A DNA stretch of 6,791 nucleotides from an uncultured Prevotella sp. (lineage in GTDB: Bacteria; Bacteroidota; Bacteroidia; Bacteroidales; Bacteroidaceae). The position numbers and the translations under genes were made by a program. Of the stretch, positions 1 to 6,200 are shown one piece after another. The stretch's first letter is position 1. Each line of letters starts with the position of its first letter. The stretch lies in assembly GCA_937877685.1 (NCBI GenBank), contig CALFGU010000143.1, forward strand, positions 1 to 6,791. Direction: 5' to 3'. The notes under the pieces are model-generated. The model made no database searches. It worked only from the letters and a program-made list of their open reading frames with translations, and was not told the origin of the DNA.

Positions 1-49
1 CACCGGTCTCCAAAACCGGGTGTCGGGAGTTCGAGCCTCTCTTCCCGTG
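1..49 (+). tRNA. tRNA-Trp (CCA anticodon), 5' part missing
   Basis: This is the 3' part of a tRNA that carries tryptophan; the acceptor 5' strand and D arm lie before the window. The anticodon stem pairs CCGGT (3-7) with ACCGG (15-19) in five perfect pairs. The seven-base loop at 8-14 carries anticodon CCA at 10-12, which reads UGG. A five-base variable region (20-24) is followed by a T arm, GGGAG (25-29) with CTCTC (37-41), including one G-U pair and the loop TTCGAGC. The acceptor 3' strand is TTCCCGT (42-48), and the discriminator is G49, as expected for bacterial tRNA-Trp. The next bases are CTA, so the CCA tail is not encoded and must be added after transcription. A tRNA-Trp just before secE is the usual arrangement in this phylum. 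Confidence 0.95.
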
Positions 50-66
50 CTAAAATAAAAATAGAT

Positions 67-255
67 ATGCTGAAGATTGTTTCATCTTTCAAAGATTCTT
101 ACGAAGAACTCGTACATAAAACTACGTGGCCTTCACGTGCTGAATTAACTCGTAGCGCGATTGTCGTTTTATTCGCTTCCATTGTCATCGCGCTTATGGT
201 TTTCGCAGCAGATACGATTATAGAAGCCGTGATGAAGTTCATCTATGGTGCTTAA
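67..255 (+). CDS. secE: Preprotein translocase subunit SecE
   Basis: SecE is the small essential subunit of the SecYEG channel, which moves unfolded proteins across or into the inner membrane; it clamps the two halves of SecY. The 62-residue product is the short, single-span form common outside the Enterobacteria. An N-terminal amphipathic stretch (about residues 1-22) ends in the family's conserved TWPSRAEL motif (residues 19-26). One hydrophobic membrane segment follows at about residues 29-53. The start has no Shine-Dalgarno motif, only an A/T-rich leader, and lies 17 nt after the tRNA. nusG begins 14 nt after the stop. The identity is firm from the motif, the size and the secE-nusG-rplK order. 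Confidence 0.95.
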   Translation: MLKIVSSFKDSYEELVHKTTWPSRAELTRSAIVVLFASIVIALMVFAADTIIEAVMKFIYGA

Positions 256-269
256 CAACATGTTTTTCT

Positions 270-809
270 ATGGCTGGAGTTGAAAAAAAATGGTACGTCC
301 TGCGTGCCGTAAGTGGAAAAGAAGCTAAGGTCAAAGAATACATCGACGCTGAAATTAAAAACGGACGTCTTGGTGGACATGTTACTGAGGTATTGATTCC
401 GACAGAAAAGGTTGTTCAAGTTCGCAACGGGAAACGTGTTGTGAAGGAGAGAATTTATCTGCCGGGATATGTCTTGGTCTTAGCTGAATTAGTCGGCGAG
501 ATTGCTCACGACCTGAGATTTACACCTAATGTATTAGGTTTCTTAGGTGGGCTTGACAATCCCACTCCGCTTCATGAAAGCGAAGTGAATCGTATTTTAG
601 GAAAGGTTGACGAAACGGTTGATGACCTTGAAGTCGAAATTCCTTATGCTGTGGGCGAAGCCGTTAAGGTTACTGACGGTCCGTTTAGTGGTTTCTCTGG
701 AGTTATTGAAGAAGTAAATACAGAAAAACGTAAACTGACGGTTGCCGTTAAGGTCTTCGGACGTAACACTCCTCTTGACCTTAGTTTTACTCAAGTTGAG
801 AAAGAATAA
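270..809 (+). CDS. nusG: Transcription elongation/termination factor NusG
   Basis: NusG binds RNA polymerase through its NGN domain, suppresses or modulates pausing, and through its KOW domain contacts Rho or ribosomal protein S10 to couple transcription to translation. In this 179-residue protein the NGN domain runs from about residue 6 (KKWYVLRAVSGKEAKVK) to about 112. It contains the characteristic YLPGYVLV strand (63-70) and the NVLGFLGG segment (87-94). The KOW domain fills about 125-179, with the motif GEAVKVTDGPFSGFSG at 129-144. Bacteroidota also carry specialised NusG paralogues for capsule operons (UpxY type), but the neighbourhood of secE and rplK makes this the housekeeping copy. 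Two TAA codons stand in tandem at 807-812. The lysine codon AAA is used more than AAG, unlike the ribosomal genes downstream. Confidence 0.97.
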   Translation: MAGVEKKWYVLRAVSGKEAKVKEYIDAEIKNGRLGGHVTEVLIPTEKVVQVRNGKRVVKERIYLPGYVLVLAELVGEIAHDLRFTPNVLGFLGGLDNPTPLHESEVNRILGKVDETVDDLEVEIPYAVGEAVKVTDGPFSGFSGVIEEVNTEKRKLTVAVKVFGRNTPLDLSFTQVEKE

Positions 810-874
810 TAACCTGAATGTTACGCAGGTGGCGATATTCTTTCCATACTAATTTTTAAATCATTTAGAAGAAA
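810..874 (+). promoter_or_regulatory. nusG-rplK leader with a small candidate hairpin
   Basis: This 65-nt gap precedes the L11-L1 gene pair. ACCTG (812-816) can pair with CAGGT (826-830) around a nine-base loop. In many bacteria L1 represses rplK-rplA by binding a 23S-like site in this leader, but I cannot recognise such a site here. TAATTTTT at 850-857 matches seven of eight positions of the Bacteroidota -7 box TAnnTTTG, but no TTTG stands at the proper distance upstream, so I do not call a promoter. The last bases before the ATG are purine-rich (AGAAGAAA) without a true Shine-Dalgarno core. Confidence 0.3.
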
Positions 875-1312
875 ATGGCTAAAGAAGTTGCTGGATTAAT
901 CAAATTACAGATTAAAGGTGGCGCTGCAAATCCTTCTCCTCCCGTAGGTCCCGCTCTTGGTTCTAAGGGTATTAATATTATGGATTTCTGCAAGCAGTTC
1001 AATGCCAGAACTCAGGAAAAGGCAGGTAAGGTACTTCCTGTTGTCATTACTTATTACAATGACAAGTCTTTCACTTTCGTAGTTAAGACTCCTCCTGTGG
1101 CTATTCAATTGCTTGAAGCTACTAAGCAGAAGAGTGGTTCTGCACAGCCCAACCGTAATAAGATCGCTGAAATTACTTGGGATCAGGTTAAGGCTATTGC
1201 AGAAGATAAGATGCCTGACTTGAACTGCTTTACTATCGAAAGCGCTATGCGCCTCGTTGCTGGAACTGCACGTTCTATGGGTATCACAGTTAAGGGAGAC
1301 TTCCCCGCTTAA
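875..1312 (+). CDS. rplK: 50S ribosomal protein L11
   Basis: L11 binds the GTPase-associated region of 23S rRNA at the base of the L7/L12 stalk. It helps elongation-factor turnover and is needed for RelA to sense uncharged tRNA. The product has 145 residues, close to the usual 140-145. The N-terminal domain (about 1-70) carries the proline-rich face NPSPPVGPALG (19-29), including P22 and P26, where thiostrepton-type antibiotics act against the rRNA-L11 complex. The C-terminal RNA-binding domain (about 75-145) contains KSGSAQPNRNKIAEIT and ends in RSMGITVKGDFPA. The ATG at 875 gives the canonical MAKEVAGLIKLQI start. rplA follows after 30 nt, the standard pair. Nothing looks truncated or unusual. 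Confidence 0.98.
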   Translation: MAKEVAGLIKLQIKGGAANPSPPVGPALGSKGINIMDFCKQFNARTQEKAGKVLPVVITYYNDKSFTFVVKTPPVAIQLLEATKQKSGSAQPNRNKIAEITWDQVKAIAEDKMPDLNCFTIESAMRLVAGTARSMGITVKGDFPA

Positions 1313-1342
1313 TTTATTTAACACTTCAATTTTAGAACAACA

Positions 1343-2041
1343 ATGAGTAAACTTACTAAGAACCAAAAGTTGGTTGCAGACAAGATTGAAGCAGGGAAGG
1401 CTTATTCATTGAAGGAAGCTTGTGCTCTCGTTAAGGAGATTACAACAACTAAGTTTGACGCTTCTTTCGATATCGACGTACGCTTGGGCGTTGACCCTCG
1501 TAAGGCTAACCAGATGGTTCGTGGTGTTGTTTCACTTCCCCACGGTACTGGTAAGACTGTACGTGTGCTCTGCCTCTGTACTCCCGATGCTGAAGCTGCT
1601 GCAAAGGAAGCTGGTGCTGACTATGTAGGTCTCGATGAATATATCGAGAAGATTAAGGGTGGCTGGACAGACATTGATGTTATCATCACTATGCCTGCTA
1701 TCATGGGTAAGCTCGGTGCGCTCGGTCGCGTTCTCGGTCCCCGTGGTTTGATGCCTAACCCCAAGAGTGGTACTGTAACAATGGATGTTGCCAAGGCTGT
1801 ACGTGAAGTAAAGCAGGGTAAGATCGACTTCAAGGTAGACAAGGCTGGTATCGTTCACGCTGCAATCGGTAAGGTATCTTTCGATACTGAAAAGATGGTA
1901 GGTAACGTGAAGGAATTTATTGCTACAATCAATAAGCTCAAGCCTTCTGCTGCTAAGGGTACCTATATTAAGAGTATTTATCTTTCTTCTACTATGAGCC
2001 GTGGTGTCAAGGTTGACCCCAAGACTATTGAAGAAAATTAA
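1343..2041 (+). CDS. rplA: 50S ribosomal protein L1
   Basis: L1 forms the mobile L1 stalk of the large subunit, which guides deacylated tRNA out of the E site. In many bacteria it also represses its own operon. The 232-residue length matches the family. Domain I is split between the N- and C-terminal parts and flanks domain II in the middle. The family signature GKLGALGRVLGPRGLMPNPK lies at residues 122-141 and extends into SGTV. The C-terminal part has the expected GTYIKSIYLSSTMSRGVKVD (206-225). Of its 29 lysine codons, 28 are AAG and only the codon at position 3 is AAA, a sign of strong selection on codon use. No Shine-Dalgarno motif precedes the ATG. rplJ starts 14 nt after the stop. Confidence 0.98.
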   Translation: MSKLTKNQKLVADKIEAGKAYSLKEACALVKEITTTKFDASFDIDVRLGVDPRKANQMVRGVVSLPHGTGKTVRVLCLCTPDAEAAAKEAGADYVGLDEYIEKIKGGWTDIDVIITMPAIMGKLGALGRVLGPRGLMPNPKSGTVTMDVAKAVREVKQGKIDFKVDKAGIVHAAIGKVSFDTEKMVGNVKEFIATINKLKPSAAKGTYIKSIYLSSTMSRGVKVDPKTIEEN

Positions 2042-2055
2042 TTTAGTAGACTATT

Positions 2056-2553
2056 ATGAGAAAGGAAGATAAAGCTATCATCATCGAACAGCTCGGTGAA
2101 AAACTCAAGGAATACGCTCACTTCTACATTGTAGATGTAACTGGTTTGAATGCTGAAACAACAAGCAACCTCCGTCGTAAGTGTTTTGCTTCTGACGTGA
2201 AGATGATTGTTGCTAAGAATACTCTTCTCGAAAAGGCATTTGATCAGGCTGAAGTAGATTACTCTGCTCTCAAGCCTTGCCTCAAGGGTACAACAGCATT
2301 GTTCTTCTCTAATGTTGCTAACGCTCCTGCGAAGCTCATTAAGGAGTTCGGTAAGGAAGGTATTCCTGCACTCAAGGGTGCTTATGCTGAAGAAGGATTC
2401 TACGTTGGTGCTGAACACCTCGCTACTCTTTGCGCTATTAAGAGCAAGAACGAAGTTATCGGCGATATCATCGGTCTCCTCCAGTCTCCCCTCCGCAACA
2501 TTCTCTCTGGTCTCGAAGCTCGCTTCGACAAGGAAGAAGGTGCTGCAGGATAA
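2056..2553 (+). CDS. rplJ: 50S ribosomal protein L10
   Basis: L10 anchors the L7/L12 dimers to the ribosome. Its N-terminal domain binds 23S rRNA next to L11, and its long C-terminal helix carries the L7/L12 docking sites. The product is 165 residues. The N-terminal domain shows the expected order: MRKEDKAIIIEQLGEKLKE, then LRRKCFASDVKMIVAKNTLLEKA (39-61), then the GTTALFFS strand (78-85). The C-terminal part runs through GLLQSPLRNILSGLEARF to an acidic, Gly/Ala-ending tail. From memory, many Bacteroidales L10 proteins have a slightly longer, different tail, so this end may be lineage-specific; I see no frameshift. The L10-L7/L12 complex often represses rplJ through its leader, but only 14 nt separate rplJ from rplA, so any such site would have to overlap rplA. 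Tandem TAA stops end the gene. Confidence 0.97.
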   Translation: MRKEDKAIIIEQLGEKLKEYAHFYIVDVTGLNAETTSNLRRKCFASDVKMIVAKNTLLEKAFDQAEVDYSALKPCLKGTTALFFSNVANAPAKLIKEFGKEGIPALKGAYAEEGFYVGAEHLATLCAIKSKNEVIGDIIGLLQSPLRNILSGLEARFDKEEGAAG

Positions 2554-2651
2554 TAAGCTCCATCATGATGCTTGCGCCGCTTAATAATATGTTCCTGGCA
2601 CGAGTGTCGTAACAGTAATTAGATTTAAAAACAAAAAAATATTTTATCAAA
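2554..2651 (+). promoter_or_regulatory. rplJ-rplL intergenic leader
   Basis: This 98-nt gap separates the genes for the one-copy L10 and the multi-copy L7/L12. It holds a perfect ten-base palindrome CATCATGATG (2561-2570). There is also a weak hairpin in which ACGA (2600-2603) pairs with TCGT (2607-2610), extendable across a 2x2 internal loop by CTG (2595-2597) with CAG (2613-2615). TAGATTTA (2620-2627) matches seven of eight positions of the Bacteroidota -7 box, but no TTTG box lies about 19 nt upstream. The 31 nt before rplL are nearly all A and T, the kind of unstructured leader from which this phylum starts translation efficiently. A role in raising L7/L12 output is inference. Confidence 0.35.
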
Positions 2652-3020
2652 ATGGCAGATATCAAAGCTATTGCAGAAGAATTGGTAAATTTGACTGTAA
2701 AGGAAGTTAACGAATTGGCTACTTACCTCAAGGAAGAGTACGGAATCGAACCCGCTGCTGCTGCTGTTGTAGTTGCTGCTGAAGGTGGTGCTGCTGCTGC
2801 AGAAGAAAAGACTTCTTTCGACGTAATCCTCAAGAGCGCTGGTGCAGCTAAGCTCCAGGTTGTTAAGGCAGTGAAGGAAGCTTGTGGTCTCGGTCTTAAG
2901 GAAGCAAAGGACGCTGTTGACGGTTGTCCCGCTAAGCTTAAGGAAGGTGTAGGTAAGGAAGAAGCTGAAGCACTCAAGAAGGCTCTCGAAGAAGCTGGTG
3001 CTGAAGTGGAAATCGCTTAA
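2652..3020 (+). CDS. rplL: 50S ribosomal protein L7/L12
   Basis: L7/L12 forms the flexible stalk that recruits EF-Tu, EF-G, IF2 and release factors and stimulates their GTPase activity. It is the only ribosomal protein present in several copies. The product is 122 residues, typical for the family. The N-terminal dimerisation domain (about 1-33) reads MADIKAIAEELVNLTVKEVN. An alanine/glycine-rich flexible hinge follows (about 34-52). The C-terminal factor-binding domain (about 53-122) holds the conserved KTSFDVILKSAGAAKLQVVK and the GLGLKEAKDAVDG helix-turn segment (79-91), and ends in EEAGAEVEIA. The start is fixed by the canonical N-terminus and an A-rich leader without a Shine-Dalgarno motif. 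A terminator-like hairpin begins 23 nt after the stop. Confidence 0.98.
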   Translation: MADIKAIAEELVNLTVKEVNELATYLKEEYGIEPAAAAVVVAAEGGAAAAEEKTSFDVILKSAGAAKLQVVKAVKEACGLGLKEAKDAVDGCPAKLKEGVGKEEAEALKKALEEAGAEVEIA

Positions 3021-3042
3021 TCACATTTCCCTATAGGGTAAT

Positions 3043-3080
3043 GGTTAAGAATCCTCTGGTAGGGGGTTCTTAACCTTTTT
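3043..3080 (+). terminator. Intrinsic terminator or attenuator after rplL
   Basis: GGTTAAGAATCC (3043-3054) pairs with GGGTTCTTAACC (3064-3075): twelve pairs with one G-U. Two more pairs (T3055-G3063, C3056-G3062) close a five-base loop TGGTA. Five T residues follow at 3076-3080. This is the form of a Rho-independent terminator. Because rpoB follows in the same direction and I find no clear promoter for it, partial read-through (attenuation) is the likely role. In E. coli an attenuator sits in the same place between rplL and rpoB and sets polymerase subunits below ribosomal proteins; the sequence here is unrelated, so the parallel is by position only. Confidence 0.8.
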
Positions 3081-3151
3081 GTGTCTAATAAATATTAGTA
3101 GTTGTCATCCAGATAGTTTATACTTTATAGAAGTTTCTAGAGTGTTGAATT

Positions 3152-3183
3152 TCTGGGAATTATAGAGGTTTAGATTCCCTAGA
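3152..3183 (+). promoter_or_regulatory. Candidate hairpin in the rpoB leader
   Basis: TCTGGGAAT (3152-3160) pairs with ATTCCC (3174-3179) and, past one bulged T at 3180, with AGA (3181-3183). This gives nine pairs around a 13-base loop. No T tract follows, so it is not a terminator. Its place between the attenuator and rpoB resembles that of the RNase III processing site in the E. coli rplL-rpoB gap, but there is no sequence evidence for processing here. Confidence 0.35.
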
Positions 3184-3185
3184 CG

Positions 3186-3257
3186 TACTATAAATTCTTT
3201 TCATTCTATATTATCTAGTCGTTCTATGTTCTCTAACTGTTCTAGATAACACTACAA
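3186..3257 (+). repeat. Degenerate 18-nt phased repeats
   Basis: Units begin at 3186, 3204, 3222 and 3240, each 18 nt long. The two central units (3204-3221 and 3222-3239) share 13 of 18 bases, both opening with TTCTAT and carrying TCTA at positions 11-14. The unit at 3186 matches the next one at 11 of 18 positions; the one at 3240 keeps mainly the opening TTCTA. The stretch is AT-rich, contains stop codons and does not encode protein. Function unknown; in AT-rich DNA part of this could be chance. Confidence 0.35.
3211..3249 (+). promoter_or_regulatory. Candidate hairpin just upstream of rpoB
   Basis: TTATCTAG (3211-3218) and CTAGATAA (3242-3249) are perfect inverted repeats of eight bases. 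Inside them GTT (3221-3223) can pair with AAC (3235-3237), leaving an eleven-base apical loop. The structure ends 25 nt before the rpoB ATG. As RNA it could affect rpoB translation or mRNA stability; as DNA the arms could be an operator. It overlaps the 18-nt repeats, so the two readings are alternatives for the same bases. Confidence 0.3.
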
Positions 3258-3274
3258 ATTTTGATTTACATATT

Positions 3275-6200
3275 ATGTCTTCAAGAGTTATTAATCAACG
3301 CGTTAACTTTGCGTCTGTAAAGAATCCGATGCCTTATCCAGATTTCTTGGATGTGCAGTTGAAATCTTTCCAGGATTTCTTGCAGCTTGATACACCCTCT
3401 GAACTCCGTAAAAATGACGGACTTTATAAGGTGTTTGCTGAGAATTTCCCTATTGCAGACACGCGCAACAACTTCGTACTCGAATTCCTCGACTACTACA
3501 TTGATGCACCTCGTTACACAATTGACGAGTGCTTGGAAAGAGGACTTACTTACAGTGTGCCTTTGAAGGCCAAGTTAAAATTGTACTGTACGGACCCTGA
3601 TCACGAAGATTTTGACACAGTCGTTCAAGACGTGTTCCTTGGTCAGATTCCTTACATGACAGCTAATGGTACGTTTGTTATCAATGGTGCAGAACGTGTA
3701 ATTGTTTCACAGTTACACCGTTCACCTGGCGTGTTCTTCGGTTCTAACGTTCACGCGAATGGTTCGCAGTTATATTCTGCACGTATCATTCCTTTCAAGG
3801 GTTCATGGATTGAATTTGCTACGGATATCAATAACGTGATGTATGCTTACATCGACCGTAAGAAGAAGTTGCCCGTAACAACGTTGCTCCGTGCCATTGG
3901 TTTTGAAACAGATAAGGACATCCTCCAGATTTTTGACCTTGCAGAAGAAGTTAAGGTAAACAAGACTTCACTTAAGAAGGTTCTTGGCAGAAAACTCGCT
4001 GCACGTGTGTTGAAGAGCTGGGTGGAAGACTTTGTTGATGAAGACACTGGTGAAGTTGTTTCTATCGAACGTAACGAAGTTATCTTCGATCGTGAAACAG
4101 TTATCACTGAAGACAATATGGAAGATATCCTTGATGCAGGCGTTTCTACGATTCTCGTGCACAAGGAAGAAGGCGCTTCAACAGACTTCTCTATTATCTT
4201 CAATACCCTTCAGAAGGACTCTTCAAACTCTGAAAAGGAAGCTGTTCTCTACATCTACCGTCAGTTGCGCAACGCTGACCCTGCAGATGAAGCAAGTGCG
4301 AAGGAAGTTATTAACAACCTTTTCTTCTCAGACAAACGTTATGACCTCGGAGAAGTTGGTCGTTACCGTATCAACCGTAAGTTGAACCTTACTACTGATA
4401 TGGACGTGCGCGTATTGACAAAGGAAGATATTATCGAAATCATCAAGTACCTCGTAGAGTTGATCAACTCTAAGGCTGATGTAGATGATATTGACCACTT
4501 GAGTAACCGCCGTGTGCGTACAGTTGGTGAACAACTTTCAAACCAATTTGCTGTAGGTTTGGCACGTATGAGTCGTACGATTCGTGAACGCATGAATGTA
4601 CGTGATAATGAAGTGTTCACTCCTATGGATTTGATTAACGCGAAGACTATTTCTAGTGTTATCAATTCATTCTTCGGTACGAATGCTCTTTCACAGTTCA
4701 TGGACCAGACGAACCCCCTTGCTGAAGTAACTCACAAACGTCGTCTTTCAGCACTCGGTCCTGGTGGTCTTTCTCGTGAACGTGCAGGTTTCGAAGTGCG
4801 TGACGTACACTATACTCACTATGGTCGTCTCTGTCCTATCGAATCTCCTGAAGGTCCTAACATCGGTTTGATTTCTTCACTCTGCGTTTATGCAAAGATT
4901 AACGAACTTGGTTTCATTGAAACTCCCTATCGTAAGGTAGAAGGTGCGAAGGTAAACCTCGATAACGATGGTGTTGTTTATCTCAGTGCAGAAGAAGAAG
5001 AAGGCAAGATTATCGGTCAGGGTAATGCTCCTTTGAACGACGAAGGTGGTTTCATTCTTCCCAAGGTTAAGTGCCGTCAGGATGCTGACTATCCCGTTGT
5101 AACTCCTGAGAACGTAGAACTCATGGACGTAGCACCTCAGCAGATTGCTTCAATCGCAGCTTCGCTCATTCCCTTCTTGGAACACGACGATGCTCACCGT
5201 GCATTGATGGGATCTAACATGATGCGTCAGGCAGTTCCCCTCATTCGTTCTGAAGCGCCTATCGTAGGTACAGGTATCGAACGCCAGGTGTGTGAAAACT
5301 CACGCACAATGATTACTGCGGAAGGTACTGGTGTTATTGAATATGTAGATGCTGAACGCATCATTGTAGCATACGACCGCACGGAAGACGAAGAGTTCGT
5401 TTCCTTCGAATCTAATGTTAAGGAGTATATCATTCCCAAGTTCCGTCGTACGAACCAGAACATGACTATCGACCTCCGTCCTATCTGTGATAAGGGACAG
5501 CGTGTCGAAGCTGGTCAGATTCTTACAGAAGGTTATGCTACTGAAGACGGAGAGTTGGCACTCGGTCGCAACCTCCTTGTTGCTTACATGCCTTGGAAGG
5601 GTTACAACTATGAAGATGCTATTGTGCTCAACGAACGCGTAGTTCGTGATGACCTCCTTACTTCAGTTCACGTTGACGAATATTCTCTTGAAGTTCGTGA
5701 AACTAAGCGTGGTGAAGAAACGCTTACGAATGATATCCCCAACGTAGGTGAAGATGCAACTAAGGACCTTGATGAAAACGGTATCGTTCGTATCGGTGCG
5801 CGCATCACTCCTGGTGACATCATGATCGGTAAGATCACGCCTAAGGGTGAAAGTGATCCTACACCTGAAGAAAAGTTGCTCCGTGCCATCTTTGGTGACA
5901 AGGCTGGTGACGTGAAGGATGCTTCATTGAAGGCTAATCCCTCTCTCTCAGGTATCGTTATCAACAAGCGTCTCTATTCTCGTGCTCAGAAGACTCGTGC
6001 TTCTAAGAACCAAGATAAGATTACCCTCACTCAGATTGATGAAAAGTTCAAGCAGGACACTGAAGAACTCAAGATGGTGATGGTAGAAAAGCTCTTGAAG
6101 TTGACTAAGGGTTACACAAGTCTCGGCGTGAAGGATAACATCGGTGCAGAAGTTATCGCAGAAGGTGCTAAGTTCGGCAAGTCACTCCTCGTTTCTTTGG

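Noticed and set aside
850..857. TAATTTTT as a -7 promoter box for rplK
   Set aside because: Seven of eight matches are common in AT-rich leaders, and no TTTG box lies near 827-831.
905..1366. Reverse-strand open frame of 153 codons across rplK
   Set aside because: It is antisense to a certain gene, shows no recognisable protein wording, and arises from the codon bias of rplK. Its length alone is not evidence.
2312..2584. Forward open frame overlapping the end of rplJ and the following gap
   Set aside because: Ser/Leu-rich shadow of rplJ with no leader and no homology I recognise. rplJ has tandem stops and shows no frameshift.
2620..2627. TAGATTTA as a -7 promoter box for rplL
   Set aside because: No TTTG box about 19 nt upstream; kept only as a weak possibility in the leader entry.
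3256..3263. AAATTTTG as a promoter box for rpoB
   Set aside because: It lacks the first T of TAnnTTTG, has no -33 box, and would start transcription at or next to the ATG.
3021..3274. A small protein gene in the rplL-rpoB gap
   Set aside because: The gap is AT-rich with stops in every forward frame and no start followed by a convincing open frame.
4032..4385. Forward open frame of 117 codons within rpoB in another frame
   Set aside because: rpoB is intact through this region, and the alternative product is a low-complexity Ser/Leu/Lys shadow without domain features.
3847..5967. Several reverse-strand open frames inside rpoB (3847-4203, 4363-4701, 5227-5463, 5668-5967)
   Set aside because: All lie under the continuous, fully conserved rpoB frame; they are serine/arginine-rich shadows of biased codons.
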